NCBI RefSeq assembly: GCF_000208745.1
Contig: NC_030854.1
Coordinates: forward strand, 35,049,174-35,113,173
Origin: Theobroma cacao
Lineage: Eukaryota > Streptophyta > Magnoliopsida > Malvales > Malvaceae
Reading direction: 5' to 3'
DNA: 64,000 bases
A program made the position numbers and the translations under genes. The notes beneath the pieces were generated by a model. That model was not told the origin of the DNA. It saw only the letters and a program-made list of their open reading frames with translations, and ran no database searches. Below, in pieces: positions 12,131-23,715 of this stretch. Each line of letters opens with the position of its first letter. Within the stretch, counting starts at the first letter, position 1.

Positions 12131-12900
12131 CCTTATTATAATTTTTTATATTTTTTCAACGAATTAGTAGATAGAGGAGCTACAATTTTTTTTCACTTTA
12201 ATATTACAATTGTTTATATGTAAGATTATGCCAAAACTCACACTTATATATGATTAAAATTTTATTAATATATATAATTATTTGATGATATCTTGCTGTC
12301 AAGTGAAATAATGAGCATTAGATTTTTTTAAAATGAAAACAAACCTAAATTTCTTTTCTTTTTTTTTTTTGAATAAATTGAAACAAACGTCCACTCTCAA
12401 TTCAACTGTCCATCTGTTGGATTTCTTCATTCTACTTTTCTTCTTCCTCTTTTGTTTCTCCCTCCCACCTTTCTTTAAATAATTTCAAGATCGGTTGATT
12501 CTTATTCTCACAAAATTTTCTTTTCCAGATTGAAGCAAATCGAAAATCAAATTTTTTTTTTATAATACTCATAGGCTTTCTCCTTTGGGTTGATATTCCG
12601 ACTGATTTTTTTTTTTGTTTTTTTGCCGTGTCATGGATGTTTATAATTTTTCTTTCACAATATTAACGACATTTTTTAAAAAAATAAATTGCTATGGCTA
12701 ATTGCAAAGAAATTGAGAATAATTTCTATTGAGTGTTACTTACATCTATCGCTTTTTCTCCTTGCTTCAATATTTAATTAATAATTTTTTAATTGTAGTT
12801 AATCAAAGATAATTAAGTGAATGAGAGTCAATTTAGTGTTAATTGTATAATTTTGTTTACACTTTTTTTTAAAAAAATATATATATTTATTAGCCTCGAG
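12131..12900 (+). repeat. Module M5 copy A (AT-rich tail)
   Basis: Shared with 33400-34060, 47820-48480 and 61010-61740 (TTCTTCTTCCTCTTTTG, CATGGATGTTTATAATTTT). Short imperfect inverted repeats; no gene. Confidence 0.5.
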
Positions 12901-13070
12901 AACTAATATATCATTTTAAATCTTTTGCTTAATTGGTAAGAGACTTTTCATGGTATAAAGACCTGATTGTGGCAAAGAAAACCTATACAATTACCAAAAA
13001 GAATTATTGCTCAAAAAGCTATTGGTGGTTATTGTGAGTATGGTGACTTTGTTTCCAATGGCATTTAATT

Positions 13071-14020
13071 CTTTTTAGGTGATGGTAGTAAAATCAATTT
13101 TTGGGAAGAGAAATGGATCACGGCTTCATTCTCAAATCTGTTTTTTCACGAGTCTTTGCACTTGCACTTAAAAAAGACAAGAAGATTTGTGATTTTGGGG
13201 AATGGTCCAAGAATAGTTGGGCTTGAAAAATTGAACTTCAAAGAAATGTCTTTGGTTAGGAATGTGAGTAGTGGGACTGCTTCAAATCTCTTCTTCATGA
13301 TCAAGTGATGGACAAAGATTTTCAAGACAAACTCATTTGGAAATGAACCCCTCAAGGTAATTATTCTTCCAAATCTTTATGTTGCCAAGTTTTACTTACT
13401 AACACTCATGCAGATCACTGGAAGATGATATGGTCTGGTCTAGCACCTTTCAAAATTGAGGTCTTTTGTTGACAGTTCATGGAAAGACGCTTGGCTATTA
13501 GAGAGACACTTGCAAAGAGAGGTATGATTAATTCCAATGCTGCCACTTGCCTAATATGTAGAAGTGAGCTTGAAACGGTACATCACCTTTTCTTTGCTTG
13601 TGAAAAAACTTGGTTAATTTGAAAATTATGGTGTGCTTTGTGGAATATTGACTGGGTCTCACACCATAACCTCGTTAATTGTTTCCTTAGCTGGTTTGGG
13701 TTTGCTAACAACTTAAAAAATGGTATAAATTGGAAAATGGGCTGGTATGCTATAACTTGGGCAATTTGGATTGCTAAGAATGACATTGTCCTTAGGGGCA
13801 AAGAATAGGACGAGTGCTTGGTGGACTAACACTAAATGGCCTCACCTTAACCTTCCTATTTGCTATCTTGTAAGATTCCTTAAAGTCGATTACGTCCCTA
13901 GTAAAGTCAGCAATGTTAAGAAAACTAAAATGTAGACTAGACCACAAGTTAGGGTCCTAAAATTCAACATTGATGGAGCTTCAAGAGGCTGCCCAGGAGA
14001 TTTTGGTGTTGGTGGCATTG
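13071..14020 (+). mobile_element. LINE fragment: zinc-binding RT domain and start of RNase H, degenerate
   Basis: GDGSKINFWEEKW (from about 13080) is the classic segment just before the zinc-binding domain of plant non-LTR reverse transcriptases. It is followed by ERRLAIRETLAKRG, ATCLICRSELETVHHLFF (zf-RVT Cys/His pattern, about 13540-13600) and KFNIDGASRGCPGDFGVGG (RNase H start, about 13960-14018). Stop codons and frame breaks show it is dead. The 5' part and the rest of RNase H are missing. Confidence 0.8.
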
Positions 14021-14043
14021 ATAACTCTATGATATAGAGTTAT
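14021..14043. repeat. Perfect 10-bp inverted repeat
   Basis: ATAACTCTAT-GAT-ATAGAGTTAT sits exactly where LINE homology ends and an LTR-like sequence begins. Confidence 0.7.
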
Positions 14044-14700
14044 TTGGGCTTAATTTTGAAAGTAATTTAACTTAGTTCTTGTCGTAATGCATAGAAATTA
14101 ATAGATTTTATTTAATTATTTTAAATTAGTTAATTTAGGTAAGCAATTTTAATAAAAGAATGAGAGCAATTTTGAGGTACAGACCTCCACTGCATATATT
14201 TCGGTATTTTAACCATAACTCTCTTTACAGAGCTCCAAATGAAGTGATTCTTAAGCCATTGGAAAGCAAAGAGAAAAAGCTAAAACTTTCATATTTACCA
14301 CTTTGCCTAGTTTGGCCTAAAAGGAGGCTAAAAATCTTATCGAAGATAAAGTATTGTAGTAGTCATAGAGTAATTACGATTTTTACAAATTAATTGGTCG
14401 ATACCGTGACCCATGTCGTTTAATGAGGAAATTTTGATTGGAATTGACTTCTTTCTTCACCAACTTGGCCTTACTTCAAAGCTTTATAAAAATAGCTTTT
14501 CGGAAGACTTTTAGGAAAGAGCGAAACACCATACTGACAACTGAGAATCAAGCCACATAGTCATTAAAGCTCAGAAGAATGTGAAGGATTCAAGAAGACT
14601 TGAAAGATCAATGTTACAATTATTGAGTTTATCTTTTTGTTATTCTTTTATTTTCTTAGTTTGTTTTTATTATTTAAACTTTAGTTAATGATGATGTGTG
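14030..14700 (+). mobile_element. Possible gypsy-type LTR fragment
   Basis: Begins with TG and contains CCATAACTCTCTTTACAGAG and CATTGGAAAGCAAAGAGAAA, a style of sequence common in plant LTRs. No second LTR, internal region or coding segment was found nearby. Confidence 0.35.
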
Positions 14701-15700
14701 ACTTGATGAGGAACTAATATATTTATTTAATATTATGATTGAACTCAATATGTAATCTGATTTATTTATCATTTTTTTGCTTATCATTTTCTTGTTTAAG
14801 TGTTATAATAGTTTTATTATTTTTGGTGTTGTTTGAAATTTATGCATATGAAAAATAAAATATATGAAAGGTAAAAATGAAAATCTTTAACACAATAGAT
14901 AGTAGATGTAGTAAATTAATAGATATGCATGTATAAATATATATATAAACATATAACAAAAAATAGGAGAATGAACAAGGCAAAAAAAATTATTAATTAA
15001 TTAAATGGAAGATTAGAAAGTACTTAGTTTTTTTAATATGTATAAAATAATTAATAAATAATAGAAATGGGTCTAAAAAATGAAAAGAAATAAAAAATGA
15101 GAATAAAGTATAATTAGTTGTAAAGGCAAGAGAAAATAAAATGTTCTAGGTATTTATAAATATATAGAATGTACAATATAATATTAAATTACAAGTTTTA
15201 AAAAAATCAAGTGGTTAATTTGAGTTAATACAATAATAGAATTCTGCTTAAAAAAGGGGCAAAGAGTTGCCTCTTTCGGGTGGATGTTTTTCGGATGCGA
15301 AGTTCAAGACGAATTTTCACCGAAGCGTCGGGATAAATCCGAACTCTAAACTCTAATACCTGTTAAGTCAAATAATCATTGTTAAAAAATGACATATATA
15401 TTAAAAAATAATAGATTTACATAATATTGTATTTGAACTTATATTAGTTAATTAGTTCAAATAAATATTATTAAATAAAGTTAATTTAATCGTTAAAGAA
15501 AATAAATTAATTAATTATTTGATAAGCTATATAATCAAGTAAAATATTAATGAAAAAAACGTTAATTAAAGGATATGGATTTAAGTAGAAAACAAAAAAA
15601 AATTATTTGAAAATTTTATAATTAAACGTTAATTAAGGATGAGAATAGAAAACTTTCCAATTCTCTACCAAAATTTGAAAATTTTATGATCTCGTGGTCT
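14701..15700. other. AT-rich intergenic DNA with one GC-richer patch
   Basis: No gene. 15255-15350 (GGGGCAAAGAGTTGCC, CCGAAGCGTCGGGATAAATC) stands out by base composition but could not be identified. Confidence 0.45.
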
Positions 15701-15897
15701 TTACAAAAGACCTGCAGTACTGCAAAATTCTTCTGCAGGAGAGGTAAGGCAGTCCACAGAGAGAGGGGACTAACCTTCTAACAAGAAACGCTATACAAAA
15801 TATTCTGTACATAAGAAAACTCCATATCAAGGTAAAAAATAAAAGGGCAGCAAGGAGAGGGAGAGTCTGTGCAAACTACTCATCCTGGTTAGGCAGC

Positions 15898-17160
15898 CCA
15901 GCGGAATTAATGTGCTGCTTCGTCAATGACCCATAAAATATCAGTTGGCCTTATGACTGCATCTTTGACCAGGGAATCAGCCTCACCGGTCGTCCATCTG
16001 GATGTGTTTGATGTGCCAAGTATTAAATTTAGCAAGTGCATTATGAGTTTGCATAACCAAAGTTCTTAATCGCAAAGGCACATTAACAGTGCTAGATATG
16101 CCAACTATTTATCGTACTTTTGTTTATTTAAAAAAACTACAGTGCCTATATTTTTTGTTTATGAGAAATTATAAGTCTCAATATCTTGAAAGCAATTATA
16201 ACAAACTAAAGGATCAAAGCATAAATAGTGTACTCAAAACATAAAAATAAACAGGTTTTACAAATTAACCGCTCACACAGTTCCAACCATCTTTTGCCTT
16301 AATATCTTTTCATGCTTTACAATGAAGATGAAAATTTGGCAAGTGCCACACATGAGGACTGCATCAGCTAAGTTTCACTTCCTATATGGATCAGAAATAT
16401 GAATGACGAATTTACAAATACAACTTACCGTACTGCCCAGGAATCAAAATGCATGCATCTCATCCTCATCAAGTAAAAAGCTGAAAGCAGATATTATTAG
16501 CCAGCAAATTGAAGGCTATTATCAGCATGTATAACGGAGAGAGAGAGAGAGAGATAGCTCCTTCAATAAGGCAGAAACAAAGAGATAAAGAAACTAGTTA
16601 ACAAAGAAAACTCTTCAAACTAAAAGGTCTTAAACATCAAACAATCTATTTCTCTAAAATACAAACCTTTTCTCAGCAATAATATCCTTCAACATTTGAT
16701 AGTTATAAAATCCGACAAGCACCTGGAAAGAAACGGCAGAAACAAATGCAAGGGTGTGCAGTATTTCATTCTTTGCATTTAGATGAACAGGCAAGAAAGT
16801 TTCAGATTTCTACAGTAAATAACAATTTTAAAAAAATAAGATAGTGAAAATCAACGAAAAAGAGTCCACTGAATAAACAGCTAATCACTCACCTTCCATG
16901 ATCCAAGGAATATGTCAAAAGGGCAAAAGTAAATGAAATCCATAATAAAACCCCGTCAATTCCTAGGCAGCGATGTAGGCGGTGATTGGCACGAAACCCA
17001 AAAAACCTTAACCGGGAATGAAAACAAGAGGAAGAGAGAGAAAGAGGCACAAAGGAAGACTGAAAGAGGAATGTACGGGAAAGAGGAATACGTGGGAAAA
17101 GGAAAGAGAGAGGCGGCAAAAGCAAGGGGAGAAAAATGACAGAGGCCGCAAAACCAGTGG
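15898..17160 (-). CDS. Candidate spliced small gene, 47-aa open frame, plus RNase H-like 3' segment
   Basis: Not recognised. On the minus strand a CT-rich leader (about 17160-16944) leads to ATG at 16943. Coding pieces: 16943-16893 (MDFIYFCPFDIFLGSWK, donor GTGAGT), 16722-16667 (VLVGFYNYQMLKDIIAEK, acceptor TTTCCAG, donor GTTTGT), 16480-16444 (ends DEDEMHAF, stop TGA 16446-16444). A further GTAAGT donor follows 16429, so the transcript probably continues. Downstream, 16060-15907 encodes, in two frames separated by one base, a stretch like the end of an RNase H domain (WHIKHI, then EADSLVKDAV, ending IDEAAH and TAA at 15909-15907). Whether that piece is an exon of the same gene, a pseudogene or a transposon scrap is unclear. 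Splice signals are good; the protein itself is unsupported by any known domain. Confidence 0.4.
16537..16554. repeat. (GA)n microsatellite
   Basis: Uninterrupted GA repeats of about 18 bp inside an intron of the minus-strand candidate gene. Confidence 0.8.
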
Positions 17161-18069
17161 GGGCTGATCAGTGAAAAAAATAAAAAAAGAAAAAGTTGAA
17201 AGCCTGAAATTACCCTCCAACTTTTACAGTAAAAATGCGAAAATATCCCTAAATTTGTAAATGAAAAGTCAAAAATGCCCTCTCAAAATAACCAAGACAC
17301 CTATCAACCAAACAAAAACCCGAAACTATTCCTGACAACGCCACGTCGAGCTCTGAGGTGGTTTGCACGTTAATATCACTGTACATAATAATAATAATAA
17401 GATAAGATAAGATTCTTTTAACTTTGTAGGAAAAAATATTACCTTTTTAAATTTTATGGAATTATGTATTACAGTTATTACTTACTAAATAAAAACAAAA
17501 TACCAGTTAAGGTTCCCTCTTTTACTATTGCTAGTACTATTTTTATAGTGATAAACTGGTGTGTCTTAGTAAAAAAGTAATGAAAAAAATTAGCAAAGTG
17601 ACTCAAGAATACTTATTTTTTATTTTTATAATTTTACCTTATGTATTTAATTTTATGTTAAATTATAGATTATAAATCATAAGTCATAATTCTTAAAAAA
17701 AATTAAATAATTTAATCATAAAAATTATTTTTTAAAATTAAAAATTTACGAAATACGTTACATGAAATTATACAAAAATTTTTGCTCAAATTTATTTGTC
17801 CATTTTTTTTCTACGATTAAGTATATTAAGTTAATCTTTGTCTTTAACCATGCACGCGCGATGGTGTCTCCACTCTCCACCATAAGCTGGTCGGAAGAAA
17901 AGAGGAGGGCCCCACAACAGCTCCCAAGATACAAATATCTAGCTTATGGCCGTGTAGCGTTGAGGTTTTAGTCTCTCTTCTTCCCTTATTTCTGACAGTA
18001 ACTAACAGTCCCAGGATCACAGCATCAGTTCTTTCAGCTATAATTTCTTGTCTGCTGAATCTTCATGAA
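17161..18069. other. Intergenic region and upstream region of gene B
   Basis: An (ATA)n tract near 17384-17400. 17830-18069 is less AT-rich and ends in a leader before gene B. No coding region supported. Confidence 0.4.
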
Positions 18070-19226
18070 ATGGTTAGATCCTTTTTCTATAATTGATTAA
18101 ATTCAGTTTGAATAATTCCTTTTCGTTTATTATAGATCAAAATGAAAATATCATGATTGCCTTAAGTTCAGTTGAATATGGCGGTGTTTTACATCACAAC
18201 TAACTAGTTTTTCTTCTTCTTTTTTTATACGAACTCGTTCAAACAGGATCCACAGGGACAAAATCTCGTTGAGGCTATCTTGCTCGCTTTGGAGGTTGCA
18301 TTGGCAAAGGAAAGAGATAACACAAGGCTCATGGAAGAGCGTCTAAGGGCTGGTCAAGCTGCTCTGAAAGCGAAGGAGAGAGAACGTTCGATGCTTACGA
18401 CAGAGAAGGATCGAGTGCTTGCACTCAAAGAAGACGGAGAAAAACTGGTTTCTGATTTCCTTGAAGCGGATGGTAAGAAGAACTTTGATGATCAGAAAGC
18501 TATGATGGACGCTGTCGTTGCTATGATCAACAGTGGCGGCGGCGATGGAGGCAAGGGTGGAGGATTTGATGGCTTTTACGGTAAAAAAACTAACATAAAC
18601 TGGAAAAAAAATATATGCTTTCAAAACCAGACCGGTTAAACTGATTGGATCGAACACAGGTCACTTGTTTGAGCCGGAACTTATCATTAAACCGGTTGTG
18701 GTCAAAACTCAGAACTCCATTAAAATTGGCTAATGGTTTATGGTTGTTGTTGGTGCAGAACGGGGTATTAACTATCTTGAAAACGCTCAGAATCTTAACG
18801 AGAAAGCCGTGTTAGCAACTGTTAAAGGAACAAACAGCGACGGGAATGATAACAGCCACGGTGGTGGAAATGGCGGCGATGGCGGCAAGGGTGGAGGGTT
18901 TGATGGCGTTTACGGTAAAAAAAACTAATATAACCTGGAAACAAAATAAATGTTTTCAAAACCAGACCGGTTGAACTGATTGGATGAAAACAGGTCACTT
19001 GTTTGAGCCGACCTTATCATCAAACCGGTTGTGGTCAAAACCCAGAACTCCATTAAAATTGGCTAATGGTTTTATGGTTGTACTTGGTGCAGGAGGGCCT
19101 ATTAACGATCTTGAAAACGCTCAGATTCTTGATGAGGAAGCCGTGATAGCAACTGCTAAAGGAACAAACAGCGACGGGAATGGTAGCAGCCACGGTGGTG
19201 GAAACGGCGGCGGTTACGGTGTTTAA
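18070..19226 (+). CDS. Gene B: diverged paralog with duplicated intron-exon cassette (4 coding exons, 208 aa)
   Basis: Same family as A; function unknown. Coding exons by my reading: 18070-18072, 18247-18580, 18759-18914, 19093-19226 (stop TAA 19224-19226). The N-terminal helix (EVALAKERDNTRLMEERL) and the core KLVSDF are followed by QKAMMDAVVAMI, then Gly-rich blocks. Exons 3 and 4 are duplicates of each other (LENAQNLNEKAVLATV versus LENAQILDEEAVIATA, each followed by KGTNSDGN and a Gly/His stretch). The introns before each are both exactly 178 bp and near identical. Exon 3 is 156 nt with phase 1 at both ends, so adding it keeps the frame. The exon 2 end and exon 3 end share GGGFDGxYG before the donor. 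An out-of-frame ATG at 18065 overlaps the proposed start region. No TATA box was obvious upstream. Confidence 0.72.
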
Positions 19227-19878
19227 GCACCGTGACTAGGGAGATGGTCTATCCCTTTACTTTTCCACGAAGGAAAAACGTCGTTTCAACTTGTTTACAA
19301 CGTGCTGCTTGTACTTTGGTTTGTTCAAGATACTGAAAGCTTGTTATATGTGTGTTAATTATTAAACCTAGAAGTTCCCACTGGAACAAGTTCGAGTGAT
19401 TATCAGTAGTAGTAGTAGTAAGTTGGTGCTTGAAGAAATGGGATAGGGTTTGATTGGATTGAGTACTAAGCTAGCTGGAACCTCTATTTTAATTTATTCT
19501 TGGTGAACTTAAATGAGATTGATCTAGCTGAATATTTTAGAGGAAGTGAAGTACTTTCTGTTAAGATTTGACAAAGGTTCAGCTTTACTTGTTATGAGTT
19601 CATTTAAATGAATGTCTGGGAAGGTAATTTATTGGATAAATATTAATATATTTTATGTTAAGTTAATTGTTAAGATAGGCTTTTGGATTATAATCAAGTT
19701 GTAGATGTAGGAAAATTCTTGATTTTTCTTTTCTTCTTTAGTCATTCACCCAATACAATTCTTTTCCGTGATAGGAATACTTGGTAAGCTATATTTTAGA
19801 GATGAAATAGTTGTCAGGACAACTTCAAACATGGGTTTGATATTAGCTATTGCCTTGTTTTACTTGGGTTATAATTAA
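19227..19878 (+). other. 3' flank of gene B
   Basis: Partly shared with other units (AAGTTGGTGCTTG, GAAATGGGATAG, AAGCTAGCTGGAACCT). An (AGT)n tract near 19405-19420. No gene. Confidence 0.45.
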
Positions 19879-20246
19879 GTGACTTTGGTTGAGGTGTGTG
19901 AGCTCCTTGTGCCCTTGTTGTTGATGATTCAGGTTGGACAGCTTGGGACTGGCTGCTTCTTTGCGACTTTGGGGTCCTTCTTTTTTATTTAACTTAGGTG
20001 ATCCACTTGTTTAGATTAGGATTATAGTTTTCTCTCTTGCTCTTTTGTTGCCCCATTTTTGTTGTCAGGGGCGTTTTTTTTGTGCTGTCAAAGGCTTTTT
20101 GTGCGGCTCTTCTCTCTTTTGTAAGCTTGCGTTCTATGCCAGGAGGAGTCTTCCACTAGTACGGTGCTAGACATGTTAAGGCATTCAAGCTTTTTGCTCT
20201 AATAAAATCTACCTTTCAAAAAAAAAAAAGTGACTTTGGTTGAGGT
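19879..20246 (+). mobile_element. LINE 3'-end insertion with 17-bp target-site duplication
   Basis: GTGACTTTGGTTGAGGT occurs at 19879-19895 and 20230-20246. The 334-bp insert between them ends in AATAAAATCTACCTTTC and a poly-A run. This is the signature of a 5'-truncated target-primed insertion on the + strand. Confidence 0.8.
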
Positions 20247-20399
20247 AATTTAACCAGAATGTTTAAACAAAAATGTAAGGAAAGGACAGAACTTTAAGGG
20301 GTTGTATTACTGATAAAGCACTGTGAGGAAATCTTGGAAGTGTAACCCTATAATGAGTTACTTTTGATAATATAGATGATGCCAAATGAATACAACCTT

Positions 20400-20600
20400 G
20401 TGATTGCTTTAATTGAGAATGGAATTTTTGTTGGGTGCTAGAGGTTTGAAAATAGACCTTCTTTGCAGGTGTAATAAGGTTAAATGTCTGATTCTCAGGG
20501 GAAACTCTGTCGAGATTTTTGTGTAGGCCTAGGTCTCCCCTAAAATATCGACCATATGAGATAAATACCAAAACATAGGCTTAGCTAACAGGAAGAAGTA
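20400..20600 (+). repeat. Module M1 copy (unit B)
   Basis: GAGGTTTGAAAATAGAC, GGGGAAACTCTGTC and ATATCGACCATATGAG; diverged from the other copies. Antisense frame partly open (KVYFQTSSTQQ). Confidence 0.5.
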
Positions 20601-21225
20601 AATTCATGACAATGCTACCATCATGGTTAATCCAATAACCATGTGAATTACCAATGGTTTGTAAGGACATCAGGGTGCTTAGAGAATTAAGAAGATTGAA
20701 AATAAGGTTATGGAAACAAGTTCCTTAATTTTAACATTGTCTTAGTTCATAAACAAGAGACAGGCATTGTATCGTTCAAGCCAAAGATGAATGTGCAGAT
20801 GTTGCTGTCAAAATTCATCGTCCAAAACCACAACAAAGAGAATGTTGCAACAAGATCAGCTGCCTATGCAACACCTGCCCAATTGAGGGAAAAACCTTAG
20901 CTTGTAATAAAACTCATCCTAGGGGATGAGTAATAAAACTAGCCGTATCAACAGAAGACAAGGAGTTGTAGTGTGACTTAAGTCTATTGTTGCCCCCCAC
21001 CAATTGACCAAACACTTCTGTTCAATAGATTTAAATAAATTTGTCGGCTGTAGGATAACGCTTTTAATTTCCAAATAGAACTTAAAACTTCCCATGATTA
21101 CCAATTAAGTGATCCAAGTACGGAAGTAAACATGAGCCAACGCCTAGCACCCCACCATCACGTGAACATGCACCCTATGCTTTCGAATTACCAATTTAGT
21201 AAGTACAGCTTTAGATTAACGGTGG
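20601..21225. other. Intergenic, no feature
   Basis: Less AT-rich than its surroundings but without a gene or repeat I could identify. Confidence 0.45.
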
Positions 21226-22005
21226 GAATTTTTTTTTTTTGAAAAGCATAAGGAGATTTCATTGATAAGAATGGGAAGAGGACTTCCCCTTTACAAAACC
21301 CATGGCAGACTTCCATAGTAAAAAAAACAAAAAGAGTATTGGTTAGAATGCCCATTCCCAGTAAGGGTATACTTTCCCAATACACCCATTCAAAGCCAAG
21401 GATCAAAAGACTTAACACCAAGGCAATCAGAATCAAACAAAAAGACACAAGTAATTAGTAATCAACAAGGAGCAAAAAGAGCAGAAAAGTGATTCAGGAA
21501 CAAGTACAAAGTCGACGCATAAAAACCTTTAGACCAACCAGCATAACGCTTCCTCTTCTGAAGCCACATTGCCTCTCCGCAAGGTAAAAAAGGAGGTGAC
21601 CTTCCTCATCCGGGCCCCGCCGAACCATCAGTAGCTAAGCTCTCAAACTTGCCTTGAAAACAATAAGAAGGAACACCAAGAATGTCCAATAGTTCTGCTC
21701 ATCAACATTAGTTATCCATAAAAGCAGTCCAAAAACAAGGGAGACAAAAACTCGATCCATTCAGTGCCAGAAACCATAAGTAATCAAAGAAGTGTCACCC
21801 ATAGGTTATAGACACAGAAGAGACAGATCCACAAACAAGAACACGAATTTTCAACCTTCATTGGCGAGAGTAACAGGGAAACATCTGCCCAAAAAGCGAC
21901 AAACTTACCTAGGGTGGTAAATTTCAACGAGGTCAACTTCTCTGCCCACTCCCTCCTTGGCCAGGGGATCGGCTTCCTTATTCCCTTCCCTTGTGTAGAG
22001 AGAGT
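21226..22005 (-). mobile_element. LINE 3' fragment: end of RNase H domain plus 3' UTR
   Basis: On the minus strand 22003-21905 reads REGNKEADPLAKEG, the hallmark end of a plant LINE RNase H domain, and stops at TAA (21907-21905). A UTR of about 660 bp then runs to a terminal TTTTC-poly-A (poly-T on + at about 21228-21240). 5'-truncated; no target-site duplication found. Confidence 0.75.
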
Positions 22006-22084
22006 GTGTGTCCGGTGTCACTTTTGCCTTTTTGACATTGCTCTATGCTGACAAAAACCAAGATTCAAAGATGCCTTCCAATTT

Positions 22085-22461
22085 CTTGTACTTGGCTTTG
22101 TGCTAATAAAACTTGGATCTCTTGAAGTGCGCCATGTTTAGTGTGGATTTAATTCTATAAATTGCTGCTTGAAAGTGATTGAAATATGAGTTAATGTTGA
22201 ATTTTCCCTTCAGATTTGGCTTTATTTACTCAAATATTAGAGTAGAATTGAAATTTACTCGGGTAAAGTCCATTGAAGTGAATGCCCTGTAAGGTATTTA
22301 TTAGACAAGTATAGGTTAAATAATTAAACTGTTAGGTATAGGCTTAGATGAGATTATGAACAAGTTGGAGAGATGTATTTTTTGTGTGTTGATTGGTGTG
22401 AAAAGGCTAGAAAATTCATGATTTTTTTTCTTTTGCAGTTCAGTAAATGTGTTAAGCAATT
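22085..22461 (+). repeat. Module M2 in unit B
   Basis: TTGGCTTTGTGCTAATAAAACTTGG onward matches 3330-3720. Continues after the insertion at 22756. Confidence 0.6.
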
Positions 22462-22755
22462 AATTATGAGGTTGTTCTGAGTAAGTGGGATACGTTTTTG
22501 GCGCCTGCTTATGTGCAGAGCTCTTGTGAATTTTTGTCCCTTTTGATGTTTCTTGTTTTGGTGCTGTTGAGTATTAGATATGGATTGAAATGGTACTTGA
22601 TCTCACAGGCAACTAGGATTGCTCTTTGCCAAGTCATGTCCCTGGCTGTGCAGGGGTGATGCTCCTACTCCTGTCCCCTATCCCTTCCTGGTGGGGATAG
22701 ACTTTAGTAAATTCATATTACTAGGCCTTTCAAAAAAAATTATGAAGTTGTTCTG
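22462..22755 (+). mobile_element. LINE 3'-end/SINE-like insertion with 18-bp target-site duplication
   Basis: AATTATGAGGTTGTTCTG (22462-22479) and AATTATGAAGTTGTTCTG (22738-22755, one mismatch) flank a 258-bp insert ending ACTAGGCCTTTC and poly-A. The paralogous stretch at 3705-3740 shows the uninterrupted site. Confidence 0.8.
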
Positions 22756-22959
22756 TGGTGGAAAAACTTGACAAATAAGAGAGATTAAATTGTTTTAAGG
22801 ACAAATTAAGACATGAGTTGACATTAATTACTCTAGGCAACTATTTTGAACGGAAATAGACTACTGCATTATTACTGTATTAAGTTACTTTTGACAGTTT
22901 AACTCTATGATCATGTCAAATGAATACAACCTTTCTGATTGCTTGAATTGAAACTGGAA

Positions 22960-23125
22960 ATTTCTTGGATGCTTGAAGTTTGTGAATGGACTTTCTTTAC
23001 GAGTACAATACCAGAAAATGTTCAATTTTCAAGGTAAATTCTGTCAAAATTTCGAAATGCCTATCCCTAAAATCTTGCCCATGTGAGATAGATACCAAAA
23101 GATAGGAAGTACTAGAATATAGCTA
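22960..23125 (+). repeat. Module M1 copy (unit B)
   Basis: TTGGATGCTTGAAG, then GGACTTTC and CCTATCCCTAAAATCTTGCC; closest to 3935-4085. Confidence 0.6.
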
Positions 23126-23426
23126 AAAATAATAATTTAAATTCACGACCATTTATATCCTAAGGGTTTATTGTGTTTGAGCTAATGGGACCCCAATCTA
23201 TTATTTCAGTGCGCAATAGTAATGGGACCCCCAATCTATTTATAACATCATGGCCGCATTTAGGCATTAAAAAGGATACAAAGGGCAGATAACAAAGAGA
23301 GGACCAAGTCAAAACTTCTTTTTTCCACATTATAATCATTGTGCGTTTGCCTTGACAGAGAAAAACAACTCTCAAGCGTTGATCCACATATCATATGCAA
23401 TTTGCACTGGCAGCATCACATGGTTA

Positions 23427-23715
23427 CGTTCTTTTTTTTTTTTAAAGAGCAGAATTCATTTCATGCCATGATAGAAGAAACAAAAGACAGACACTAGAGG
23501 AAATAAATCTCCAGCCACCAACAATACAGACCTACCGAACCCCAAAAAATACATCTGCGGGGACAAGATCCTCCTGCAAACCCCAGCATCCGACATTTAC
23601 AACCCCCCATACCTCATAGAGATTAGCATAGCCTCGTACCAAACATTCAGACGATCTAGCGAACTGAACAAAACAGAAACTAACCCCTGTGCATCATAGA
23701 GAAAGCATTCACAGA
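23427..23715 (-). mobile_element. Insertion with poly-T start, probable minus-strand LINE tail
   Basis: Relative to unit A (5265-5300) unit B has about 290 extra bp starting with poly-T and reading, on the minus strand, toward CTGCTCTTTAAAAAAA. Target-site duplication not resolved. Confidence 0.5.
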
